A stretch of 64,000 nt of DNA from Mucilaginibacter sp. OK098. GTDB taxonomy: Bacteria; Bacteroidota; Bacteroidia; Sphingobacteriales; Sphingobacteriaceae. The position numbers and the translations under genes were made by a program. The notes beneath the pieces were generated by a model. That model was given only the letters and a program-made list of their open reading frames with translations. It had not been told where the DNA came from and ran no database searches. The DNA is taken from NCBI RefSeq assembly GCF_900142915.1, contig NZ_FRCM01000002.1, forward strand, positions 558,001 to 622,000, in the 5' to 3' direction. Below are positions 17,822 to 25,334 of the stretch, piece by piece. Positions within the stretch are counted from its first letter, which is position 1. Each line of letters opens with the position of its first letter.

Positions 17822-19000
17822 ATGACAGATACAATTACCGCAATAAAACCATCCGTTACCAGGAAAACGCTCCGCATTGCGGTAGGCGTTTTATTCTTTA
17901 TGGCCGGTTTGTGTTTTTCAAGCTGGGCTTCGCGGATAGCAACAATTCAACAAACCATGGGTTTAACGGATGCAGCCCTGGGTGCGGTACTTTTCTCGCT
18001 TCCGGTTGGTTTAATGCTATCATTGCCATTTTCAGGTTGGATCATCACTAAAATAGGAAGCAAAAAATTATTGCTCGGCGCTATATTGGTTTATGGCATT
18101 TGTCTGATAAGCCTTGGCCTTGCTCAAAACACATTTCAACTGATCATTTGCCTGGTTTGCTTTGGGTTTTCAAGCAATGCGGTTAATATTGCTGTTAATA
18201 CACAGGCCGTTGCTGCGGAAGGGATGTATGACAAGCCAATTATGGCATCGTTCCATGGTTTATGGAGCCTGGCGGGGTTTACCGGGGCCGGGATAGGCAC
18301 CGTGATGATAGCCAACAGGATTGATCCTTTTCATCACTTTATTTTAGTGCTCGTTATTCTGGCCATTGGTGTTGCGATAGCCTCCAGGTATTTGCATAAT
18401 GATGCCGGTGCACTTAAAAATAAAGAAGCGGCTTCAGTTTCTCTCCGCGAAAAATTAAGATTGATGGTTCCGTTACTAACATTGGGCAGCATTGCCTTTT
18501 GTTCTATGATCTGTGAAGGGGCTATGTTCGACTGGAGCGTTATCTATTTTAAAAAAGTGGTGGCCGCTCCTATTGCTTTACAGGGCGCAGGCTTTACCGC
18601 ATTTATGCTTACCATGGCCGGCGGCAGGTTTATTGCCGACTGGTTTGCACACCGTTTCGGCTTAAAACGCACCCTGCAGGTAAGCGGTTCGTTAACGGCA
18701 TCAGGTTTATTGGTGGCCATTATATTCCCATATTTCTATACCGCGATGGCAGGCTTCCTGTTGGTTGGAGCAGGCGTGTCATCAGTAGTGCCTATGGTTT
18801 ACAGCGCAGCAGGGAGATCAAAAACCATGTCGGCAGGGGTTGCGCTGGCAGCTGTTTCAACCATTGGCTTTATAGGCTTTTTGGTTGGCCCACCGGTTAT
18901 AGGGTTTATAGCAGGACTAGCTACCTTAAGGGCCTCATTTGCATTTATAGCAGTGATGGGCATCAGCGTAGTAGTATTATCAACGCGTGCTAAGTTGTAA
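17822..19000 (+). CDS. MFS transporter (sugar/fucose-permease-like)
   Basis: Major facilitator of 392 residues with about 12 membrane segments. Seen: LFFMAGLCFSSWASRI in helix 1, the loop-2/3 region SGWIITKIGSKKLLL in the position of the MFS motif A, and a mirrored GGRFIADWFAHRFGLKRTL segment in the second half. Overall it is closest to the YbjJ/fucose-permease branch of the MFS. No metabolic neighbour indicates the substrate. The ATG at 17822 follows a TACATTTG box (17773-17780) by about 40 bp. A longer frame beginning at 17713 is another reading frame and is not the gene. Confidence 0.88.
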   Translation: MTDTITAIKPSVTRKTLRIAVGVLFFMAGLCFSSWASRIATIQQTMGLTDAALGAVLFSLPVGLMLSLPFSGWIITKIGSKKLLLGAILVYGICLISLGLAQNTFQLIICLVCFGFSSNAVNIAVNTQAVAAEGMYDKPIMASFHGLWSLAGFTGAGIGTVMIANRIDPFHHFILVLVILAIGVAIASRYLHNDAGALKNKEAASVSLREKLRLMVPLLTLGSIAFCSMICEGAMFDWSVIYFKKVVAAPIALQGAGFTAFMLTMAGGRFIADWFAHRFGLKRTLQVSGSLTASGLLVAIIFPYFYTAMAGFLLVGAGVSSVVPMVYSAAGRSKTMSAGVALAAVSTIGFIGFLVGPPVIGFIAGLATLRASFAFIAVMGISVVVLSTRAKL

Positions 19001-19016
19001 TTACACAAATTTTTAT

Positions 19017-19054
19017 CTTCCGGACTTTACTGACTTTCCGACTTTCGGACTTCC
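19017..19054. repeat. CCGGACTTTC-type repeat, copy D1
   Basis: Degenerate units of CGGACTTTACTGACTTTCC between convergent gene ends. The reverse complement shares AAAGTCAGTAAAGTCCG with copies at 25240 and 40646. Confidence 0.65.
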
Positions 19055-19057
19055 TCC

Positions 19058-19381
19058 CTACTCACCATCCAAATCTTTCTCGTTGGGGTTCAAAGTGTAG
19101 TCAAAATTCTCATAGCCATTGTGTAATATAAATTTGAGGCGCTTTTTGGGTTCATGAATATCCAACGACATTAGCCCAAGGGTTTCAGGCAGGTTATCAT
19201 GAATTAATTTCAGATCGGTAACATGCGGCATCTCGATATAAATATCGTCACCCTGCACTTCAATTTTCCAATTCGGGACGCGGGCATTTGTCAAAACTTC
19301 TATCCACTTTTGCTGGTATGGGTTCATAATGATAAGTGTTACCATTATAAAAGCAATGAGATGAATAATAGTTTTGACCAT
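19058..19381 (-). CDS. Small membrane-anchored protein downstream of the CPA1 antiporter
   Basis: Unknown function; 107 residues from the ATG at 19381. One hydrophobic helix at the N-terminus (KTIIHLIAFIMVTLIIM) is followed by a soluble acidic C-terminal part with an EPKKRLKFIL segment. An alternative TTG at 19447 would add 22 residues, including a further hydrophobic stretch. It would also overlap the antiporter stop codon by three bases, a coupled-operon arrangement, so the longer form is a real possibility. The same strand and short spacing suggest co-transcription with the antiporter. Confidence 0.6.
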   Translation of the reverse strand: MVKTIIHLIAFIMVTLIIMNPYQQKWIEVLTNARVPNWKIEVQGDDIYIEMPHVTDLKLIHDNLPETLGLMSLDIHEPKKRLKFILHNGYENFDYTLNPNEKDLDGE

Positions 19382-19443
19382 TGATTTATTTTTGATTGCA
19401 ATAATTCCAATGATTATTTGAAAAGAGCCTAAGAATAATTGAT

Positions 19444-20679
19444 TCAAGCCTCAGACTTTTTTGCCAACGGCCCAATGGTAAGTCCCTGAACTATTATGGA
19501 GAAAACTACAATTATATAGGTGATCAAAACAAACTCGTCCCTGTGCATAGCTTCGGGAATAGATAGCGCCATGGCTACAGATAGCCCGCCTCTCAGGCCA
19601 CCCCAGGTTAACATCAGTATCGCGTTTTTTTCAAACTTTATCCAGATCCTTAAAAACATAACCGGAAATGCTACGCAGATTAAACGTGCCAGCAATACTA
19701 CCACTATCATTATCCCCCCAAGTAGCAAAACAGTTGGATTAACCTTTATGATCAGCATTTCAAGGCCTATCAGCAGAAAAAGTATTGCATTAAAGATCTC
19801 ATCCGTAAGGTCCCAGAATTTGCCAAGGTAATCACGGGAGATTTCCGATAAACCTTCTGTCTTTCCTTTTGTACCCATTATTATGCCCGCTATAATAATG
19901 GCCAGCGGACCGGATAAATGGAAATGATCGGCCATAGAATAGCCGCACATAACAACCGTTAAAGTTATTAAAACCTCAACCCGGTAATTATCAATTGATT
20001 TTATCAGGAGGTGTGCAAGGTACCCCAATATCGCCCCAAATAAAATTCCTCCTCCGGCTTCTTTTAAAAACAAAATAGCAGTGTCGCCAATTGAAAATTT
20101 GTCCGTACCATTTACCGCTACTTCAAATATCGTCAGGAACACAACTACGCCTACCCCATCATTAAAAAGCGATTCGCCTGCTATTTTCATTTCCAGCGTT
20201 TTGGGGATGCCGGCTTGTTTTAAAATACCCATAACGGCAATAGGATCGGTGGGGGAAATAAGCGCACCAAACAGCAGGCAATAAATGTAGGGTATTTGTA
20301 AACCAAAAAGCACAAACAGGTAATAAGCCATTACGCTTACTAAAAAGGTGGAGATAAATGTGCCCGCAGTAGCCATTAGCATTACAGGCCAAAATTCCTT
20401 TTTAAGCCGGTTGGCATCAATATGTAAAGCCCCGGCAAATAGCAGGAAGCTTAGCATTATTTTCATCAGTACCTGCTCAAAATTAATATTTGAAACCAGC
20501 AGCAATGCTTTTGATGAGATCTCCGGAATTAAATTACCCAAAATGGCGAGCAGGATTGATGACAGCAATGCAATTACCATAATCCCTATAGTTGGTGGCC
20601 ACTTTATCCAGCGGTCATTCACATAGGCAAAAACTGCCGTTAGAAATATGAGAATGGATATAATATGGTAAGTTGCCAT
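19444..20679 (-). CDS. CPA1-family monovalent cation:proton antiporter
   Basis: Membrane antiporter of 411 residues with about 12 helices, exchanging Na+ or K+ for H+. Signature segments are seen: ALISPTDPIAVMGILKQAGIP in the transport core and GESLFNDGVGVVVFL carrying the Asn-Asp pair that binds the ion. The C-terminal half has LTWGGLRGGLSVAMAL, typical of NhaP/SynNhaP-type CPA1 exchangers. It lacks the long cytoplasmic tail of larger family members. It is divergent from the carboxyltransferase gene, and low-complexity D-type repeats lie on both sides of the antiporter pair (19017 and 20817). Confidence 0.9.
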   Translation of the reverse strand: MATYHIISILIFLTAVFAYVNDRWIKWPPTIGIMVIALLSSILLAILGNLIPEISSKALLLVSNINFEQVLMKIMLSFLLFAGALHIDANRLKKEFWPVMLMATAGTFISTFLVSVMAYYLFVLFGLQIPYIYCLLFGALISPTDPIAVMGILKQAGIPKTLEMKIAGESLFNDGVGVVVFLTIFEVAVNGTDKFSIGDTAILFLKEAGGGILFGAILGYLAHLLIKSIDNYRVEVLITLTVVMCGYSMADHFHLSGPLAIIIAGIIMGTKGKTEGLSEISRDYLGKFWDLTDEIFNAILFLLIGLEMLIIKVNPTVLLLGGIMIVVVLLARLICVAFPVMFLRIWIKFEKNAILMLTWGGLRGGLSVAMALSIPEAMHRDEFVLITYIIVVFSIIVQGLTIGPLAKKSEA

Positions 20680-20816
20680 CAGGAACGAAAATACTGATTA
20701 TAAGCCGCTGATTTGTTATGATTTTTTCGATTTCGCCGATTATTTATTGGCTGAATTACGGGTATTCCAATCAGTTTTTTTAAATTCAACTTTCGTTCTA
20801 TACGATTAATCTATAT

Positions 20817-20852
20817 CTTTCGGACTTCCGGTCTTTCCGACTTCCGGACTAA
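20817..20852. repeat. CGGACTTCCGG-type repeat, copy D2
   Basis: Units of CGGACTTCCGGTCTTTCCGA just upstream of the carboxyltransferase start. Same family as 19017, 25240 and 40646. Confidence 0.6.
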
Positions 20853-20864
20853 TAAACCGATACT

Positions 20865-22406
20865 GTGGATAATAAGATAAAATTATTAAATAAGAAACGC
20901 GAAGAGGCCCTTTTAGGTGGTGGCAAGGCGCGTATTGAGAGTCAGCATAAAAAAGGAAAGCTTACTGCACGTGAGCGTTTACATTTTTTGATGGATGAGG
21001 GGTCTTTCCAGGAAATAGGCATGTTTGTATCCCACCGCTCAACCGATTTTGGGATGGAAAAGGAAAAGTACCCGGGAGATGGCGTAATAACCGGCTATGG
21101 CACCGTGAATGGAAGACTCGTATACGTTTTTTCGCAGGATTTTACCGTTTTTGGCGGCTCACTTTCAGAAACTCATGCCGAAAAGATCTGCAAGGTAATG
21201 GACCTGGCTATGAAGAACGGCGCACCTTTTGTTGGGCTGAATGACTCGGGCGGCGCGCGCATCCAGGAAGGCGTAGTATCATTAGGGGGCTATGCCGATA
21301 TATTTTATCGCAATACCATGGCATCAGGCGTGATCCCGCAAATCTCGGCTATCCTTGGGCCCTGTGCCGGTGGCGCGGTTTACTCCCCTGCTATAACAGA
21401 TTTTATTTTGATGGTTGAAAATACCAGCTATATGTTTGTTACCGGCCCAAACGTGGTAAAAACGGTAACTCATGAAGTGGTTACTTCCGAAGAACTGGGC
21501 GGAGCAACTACCCATGCCACCAAATCCGGCGTTACACATTTTGCCTGCGCCAATGAGATAGAGGCCATTCAAAATGTGAAGAAACTGCTGAGCTATATGC
21601 CGCAAAATTGTGAGGATACAGCGCCATCGTTTCCATACGAGATTAAAAATGAACTTAGGGCAGAGCTTAACACCATTATGCCCGAAAACGCTTCGCAGCC
21701 TTATGATATCAGGGAAGTGATTGACCATGTGATTGACGAGGGATCGTTTTTAGAGGTACATAAAGATTTTGCAGAAAATATTGTTGTGGGGTTTGCCCGG
21801 CTGGCAGGCCGCAGCATTGGGATAGTGGCTAATCAACCCGCGTTTTTAGCAGGTGTGCTTGACATCAATTCATCTACCAAGGGTGCCCGGTTTGTACGTT
21901 TTTGCGATAGCTTTAATATCCCGCTGCTGGTATTTGAAGATGTACCGGGATTTTTGCCGGGCACCGACCAGGAATGGAACGCCATCATCACCAACGGAGC
22001 AAAACTGCTTTACTCGTTCTGTGAGGCTACTGTCCCACGCATTACCGTAATAACCCGTAAAGCCTATGGCGGTGCCTATGATGTAATGAACTCCAAACAC
22101 ATCGGCGCCGATATGAACTTTGCCTGGCCTACTGCAGAGATAGCTGTAATGGGCGCCAAAGGCGCTGCAGAAATTATCTTTAAGCGAGAGATCAGCACCG
22201 CAGAAGATAAAGAAGCCAAATGGAAAGAAATGGAATTGCAGTATTCAGACATCTTCGCAAACCCTTATCGCGCTGCCGAACGTGGCTTTATTGATGAAGT
22301 AATAGAGCCTGCAGAAACCCGTTTAAAGCTGATCCACGCCTTTAAAATGCTGGAAAATAAAGTAGTAAATAACCCAAGGAAAAAGCATGGGAATATTCCT
22401 TTGTAA
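20865..22406 (+). CDS. Acyl-CoA carboxylase carboxyltransferase (propionyl-CoA carboxylase beta) subunit
   Basis: Transfers the carboxyl group from biotin to an acyl-CoA, probably propionyl-CoA. The 513 residues match PCC/methylmalonyl-CoA decarboxylase alpha-type beta subunits. Seen: [18 protein letters not shown] at the N-terminus, the first oxyanion loop region [22 protein letters not shown], and the C-terminal half [12 protein letters not shown] and [11 protein letters not shown]. The start is a GTG at 20865; no ATG gives the complete family N-terminus ([15 protein letters not shown]). No biotin carboxylase or biotin carrier gene is adjacent, so the other subunits must lie elsewhere. Role is propionate or branched-chain breakdown. 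Confidence 0.92.
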   Translation: MDNKIKLLNKKREEALLGGGKARIESQHKKGKLTARERLHFLMDEGSFQEIGMFVSHRSTDFGMEKEKYPGDGVITGYGTVNGRLVYVFSQDFTVFGGSLSETHAEKICKVMDLAMKNGAPFVGLNDSGGARIQEGVVSLGGYADIFYRNTMASGVIPQISAILGPCAGGAVYSPAITDFILMVENTSYMFVTGPNVVKTVTHEVVTSEELGGATTHATKSGVTHFACANEIEAIQNVKKLLSYMPQNCEDTAPSFPYEIKNELRAELNTIMPENASQPYDIREVIDHVIDEGSFLEVHKDFAENIVVGFARLAGRSIGIVANQPAFLAGVLDINSSTKGARFVRFCDSFNIPLLVFEDVPGFLPGTDQEWNAIITNGAKLLYSFCEATVPRITVITRKAYGGAYDVMNSKHIGADMNFAWPTAEIAVMGAKGAAEIIFKREISTAEDKEAKWKEMELQYSDIFANPYRAAERGFIDEVIEPAETRLKLIHAFKMLENKVVNNPRKKHGNIPL

Positions 22407-22409
22407 GGA

Positions 22410-22556
22410 GAGGTGAAAGGATAAAGGTTAAAGGCGAAAGGTAGAAGGTAGAAGGTAGAAGGTAGAAGGTAGAAAATTATCAAATAATGAACACTAAGCA
22501 TTTTATATACCCATCAAATCCAGGCCTTTCACCCTTAACCTTTCGCCTTTGACCTC
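22410..22556. repeat. AAGGTTAAAGGCGAAAGG-type inverted repeat with AGGTAGA heptamer tract
   Basis: 32-base arms at 22410-22441 and 22525-22556 pair with about five mismatches. Between them lies a heptamer array AGGTAGA (about five copies, 22441-22475). The right arm contains the only plausible start of the GNAT gene. Confidence 0.75.
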
Positions 22557-22986
22557 TATCGAACAAATAAGGCCCGAACATACCTGGCAATTGCGCAGGG
22601 ATGTTTTGTATCCCAGTAAAACGAAGCATGAAATGGAGATGCCGGAGGACGTAGATGGCATTCATTTTGGCGCGTTTACAGATAATAAACTTGCAGGTGT
22701 GGTTTCATTATTTCAAAAAGGAACTTCGTTTCAATTTCGTAAGCTGGCAGTTGATGCTGCTATGCAAAAAGCCGGGATAGGCAGCAGCCTATTAGCTTAC
22801 ATCACAAAATACACTGAGGAAAATGGTGGAACCCGTATTTGGTGTAATGCCCGCACAGATGCTATTGGGTTTTACCTAAAGCTCGAATTTGTTGAAACGG
22901 AAGATGTATTTTCCAAAAACGGGATAGATTACGTGATCATGGAAAAAATGCTTACTCCTCCTTTAACTCTGCAAGAATCGCGGTAG
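22549..22986 (+). CDS. GNAT family N-acetyltransferase
   Basis: Acetyl-CoA-dependent acyltransferase of 145 residues; the substrate is unknown. The GNAT core is visible: FQFRKLAVDAAMQKAGIGSSLL carries the V-x-x-x-x-Q-x-x-G-I-G acetyl-CoA pyrophosphate motif, followed by GGTRIWCNARTDAIGFYLKLEF. No ATG is available in frame between the upstream stop codon (22495) and the domain start; TTG at 22549 is the best candidate and gives an N-terminus reading TSIEQIRPEHTWQLR, which aligns with GNAT starts. This TTG is inside the right arm of an inverted repeat, so folding could influence translation. The last 35 bp overlap the convergent lipoprotein gene. Confidence 0.83.
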   Translation: MTSIEQIRPEHTWQLRRDVLYPSKTKHEMEMPEDVDGIHFGAFTDNKLAGVVSLFQKGTSFQFRKLAVDAAMQKAGIGSSLLAYITKYTEENGGTRIWCNARTDAIGFYLKLEFVETEDVFSKNGIDYVIMEKMLTPPLTLQESR

Positions 22987-23857
22987 CAAATTCATTCCGG
23001 TATTTGTCTGATGATTGCTGAGCCAGGTCAATAGCGGCATCAATATCCCCTTCCGACTCATACACTACTGCCAGGTTATAAGCTGCCTTGCTTGCAATCT
23101 GTGGGACTTTATCCTGTAAAAATGGCTGCAGCAGGCTATCGGCTTTATCCAGGTTACCTGCCTGAATCTCCTTTATAGCAGGCAGAAAAATGGCATCGTT
23201 ATACAGCGGCCTGTTATGGGTAATGGTATAAGGAAAATAATCCTGTAAAGCATTTTCCGTGGCATGTTCTGCCGAAGTTTTAATAGATTGCTTGTTTCCC
23301 TTTACAGTTGGGTGGATCAGTAAAGTCGGCAGCAAGCCGAAGTATGGTTGTTCAGACTGCGCATCAACAGCGGTACCCTTTAAATCCCTGTGATAAATAC
23401 CGTTGCTTTCATATAAAACAAAATCAACAGCAGTATTGGTGTTATAGTAGGATGTATAGTTTGCAATTTCAGATAAGCCTATATCTGCAGTAAAGTTTTT
23501 TAAAGCCAGCACATAATTTGCCTTGTATTTTAATGCCGTAAGCTTTACAGAATCGGTATTTAAGGCAAGGCCTGCTGAATCAACCAGGTTGATCACTTTA
23601 ACATGAGGCAATTGGCCCAGTTCAAGCCCGGCATAATTAATAGCGGCAATAGCGCCTGCCTTAATTACATTAAGTTTTTTCAAATTGGTGATCTTTGCCT
23701 GGCTTAAATCAAATTGATTGATCAGTACAATAGTAGTTGAATCGGGCCTGAGGTTAAGTTTCGCAGTATAATCAACCGGAACAGCAACATACAGCGGCAC
23801 AGTGCAGGCGCTAAAAAATAATAACAGGATAATGCAGGCTAATTTTAATAGTTTCAT
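22952..23857 (-). CDS. Bacteroidota lipoprotein (DUF6340-like) with TPR-like C-terminus
   Basis: Putative lipoprotein of 301 residues. The ATG at 23857 gives a compact signal peptide with a lipobox (FFSAC, C18); a start seven codons upstream is less likely. The central part is mixed alpha/beta and the C-terminus carries TPR-like helices (AAYNLAVVYESEGDIDAAIDLAQQS). It resembles the DUF6340 family, an assignment from memory and uncertain. Function is unknown. Its 3' end overlaps the GNAT gene by 35 bp on the opposite strand. Its own promoter-like box lies just upstream, below an orphan terminator. Confidence 0.72.
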   Translation of the reverse strand: MKLLKLACIILLLFFSACTVPLYVAVPVDYTAKLNLRPDSTTIVLINQFDLSQAKITNLKKLNVIKAGAIAAINYAGLELGQLPHVKVINLVDSAGLALNTDSVKLTALKYKANYVLALKNFTADIGLSEIANYTSYYNTNTAVDFVLYESNGIYHRDLKGTAVDAQSEQPYFGLLPTLLIHPTVKGNKQSIKTSAEHATENALQDYFPYTITHNRPLYNDAIFLPAIKEIQAGNLDKADSLLQPFLQDKVPQIASKAAYNLAVVYESEGDIDAAIDLAQQSSDKYRNEFATAILAELKEE

Positions 23858-23875
23858 ACCATAGATAGGGGCAAT

Positions 23876-23883
23876 CAAAAATA
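23876..23883 (-). promoter_or_regulatory. Probable -7 box of the lipoprotein gene
   Basis: On the minus strand this reads TATTTTTG, matching TAnnTTTG, 19 bp before the ATG. No -33 box is clear. Confidence 0.35.
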
Positions 23884-23906
23884 CCCTTTTAAGATGAAAT
23901 AGGGAT

Positions 23907-23938
23907 GAAAAAAATCAGCCTGTTACTAGCAGGCTGAT
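23907..23938 (-). terminator. Orphan minus-strand terminator
   Basis: Stem ATCAGCCTG/CAGGCTGAT (9 bp) with a TTACTAG loop; on the minus strand it is followed by seven T. No minus-strand gene precedes it (Ku is on the + strand), so it either ends a small RNA or acts in the leader of the lipoprotein gene. Confidence 0.7.
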
Positions 23939-24134
23939 CTAACTAACTAAACTGATCTTATCTTAAAAAATTTACTCGTCGCAAAGGAACAGTTGCTATG
24001 TAAAGCTGGTGTTAAGGCATTAATAAATGTTGGTTTTTTATTTACATAACCTTATTACTTTTTAAGTATAGCTGTTTTATATAAAACCCTTTCACCATCC
24101 CGATGGTTATATCAGTTCATTAAATCAATTGATT

Positions 24135-24905
24135 ATGAGATCTATCTGGAAAGGCTCACTTGGTTTTGGACTGGTAAGCATCCCTGTAAAATTGTATTCG
24201 GCTATTGAAAGCAGCAGTATCGACCTGGATATGCTGGACAGCCGTGATCACGCCCGCATCCGTTATCAGCGGGTAAATGAACATACCCATAAAGAGGTGC
24301 CTTACGGCAAAATTGTAAAGGGCTATAAAATAAATGACGATTATATTATAGTTGAGGAACAGGATTTTGAAGCTGCCGCTCCGGAAAAAAGCAAGGTTAT
24401 TGAAATTGAAAGCTTTGTGGATATTGCAGATGTGAACCCCATGTTTTACGAAACATCCTATTACACCGAGCCGGATACAAAAAACAATAAGGCTTATGCC
24501 CTGCTGATTCAGGCCCTCATCAAATCGAAAAAAGCCGGACTGGCACGTTTTGTTTTGCGCAATACCGAGTCACTTTGTATTGTTCACCCGGTTGAAAAGG
24601 TGCTGGTAATAACCCGCATTCGCTTTGGGCAGGAGATCCGCAGTACCGAAGACCTGGAAATTGCAGATGATGTAACGGTAAGTAAAAAGGAGCTTGATGT
24701 TGGCCTGGCCCTTATTAACCAATACGCTGAAAAGTTTGACGTATCAAAATTCAAGGATGAGTATAACGATGAACTATTAAAGATCATTCATGCAAAAGCA
24801 AAAGGCAAACACGCCACTATTAAAAAACTAAAACCGAAAAAGGCTACCGGCGATGACCTGTATGAACAGCTGATGCAAAGTTTGAATGCGAAGAAGGGAG
24901 CGTAA
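24135..24905 (+). CDS. ku: Ku family DNA end-binding protein
   Basis: Homodimeric bacterial Ku, which binds DNA double-strand ends in non-homologous end joining. The 256 residues are one Ku core domain: MRSIWKGSLGFGLVSIPVKLY at the start (the typical N-terminus), EVPYGKIVKGYKI, and the C-terminal Lys-rich extension (KAKGKHATIKKLKPKKA) that helps DNA binding and ligase recruitment. The ATG at 24135 fits the family; a TTG two codons upstream is not needed. The usual partner, LigD, is not in this window. A strong bidirectional terminator follows, shared with a small membrane protein gene on the other strand. Confidence 0.93.
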   Translation: MRSIWKGSLGFGLVSIPVKLYSAIESSSIDLDMLDSRDHARIRYQRVNEHTHKEVPYGKIVKGYKINDDYIIVEEQDFEAAAPEKSKVIEIESFVDIADVNPMFYETSYYTEPDTKNNKAYALLIQALIKSKKAGLARFVLRNTESLCIVHPVEKVLVITRIRFGQEIRSTEDLEIADDVTVSKKELDVGLALINQYAEKFDVSKFKDEYNDELLKIIHAKAKGKHATIKKLKPKKATGDDLYEQLMQSLNAKKGA

Positions 24906-24930
24906 ATTTTGAACCATGGTTCAGACCCAA

Positions 24931-24961
24931 AAAAGGTCCGGTTAAAATAACCGGACCTTTT
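24931..24961. terminator. Bidirectional terminator between Ku and the small membrane protein gene
   Basis: Perfect 14-bp stem AAAAGGTCCGGTTA/TAACCGGACCTTTT with a 3-base loop. The A and T tracts suit both strands. Confidence 0.9.
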
Positions 24962-24989
24962 CCCAATTGTAGTGTTTTTGATTAAGATT

Positions 24990-25145
24990 TTATATGGCTG
25001 TTGGCCTGCGGGTAATTCCAAGAATGAAGGCAATAACGGCTATAACTAATAATACGTGGATCAAACTACCTACAGCGGTAAAAAAGAATCCAATTGCCCA
25101 GCCAATAATAAGTATAACTGCAATAATGTATAATAATGAGTTCAT
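24990..25145 (-). CDS. 51-residue Lmo0937-like membrane protein
   Basis: Very small integral membrane protein. The translation begins MNSLLYIIAVILIIGWAIGF, followed by a second hydrophobic helix HVLLVIAVIAFILGI and a short basic tail. This two-helix pattern with the IGW turn matches the small Lmo0937/DUF5670 family found in many bacteria, often stress-linked. Both helices are uninterrupted and the ATG at 25145 follows an AACAACACAATT leader. Function is unknown. It shares the terminator at 24931 with Ku. Confidence 0.8.
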   Translation of the reverse strand: MNSLLYIIAVILIIGWAIGFFFTAVGSLIHVLLVIAVIAFILGITRRPTAI

Positions 25146-25239
25146 AATTGTGTTGTTTTAGTTAATGATTTCATAGATATACTATAAAATATTAAAAACG
25201 GACAGAATGTTTTTATTTAAATGAAATAAATTTCATTTA

Positions 25240-25278
25240 GAAGTCCGAAAGTCAGTAAAGTCCGGAAGACCGAAAGAA
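25240..25278. repeat. CCGAAAGTCAGTAAAGTCCG repeat, copy D3
   Basis: The 20-base core at 25244-25263 is identical to 40663-40682. It lies between the small membrane protein gene and the M61 peptidase gene end. Confidence 0.75.
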
Positions 25279-25334
25279 ACAGTTTGATTCCTTTTCCATT
25301 TACAACTTTTACAACAACTCCAACCCTTGCAACC

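Noticed and set aside
17713..18051. Separate gene before the MFS transporter
   Set aside because: Different frame overlapping the MFS start, with atypical composition and no homology-like pattern.
24129..24134. TTG start of Ku
   Set aside because: The family N-terminus begins at the ATG 24135; nothing upstream is conserved-looking.
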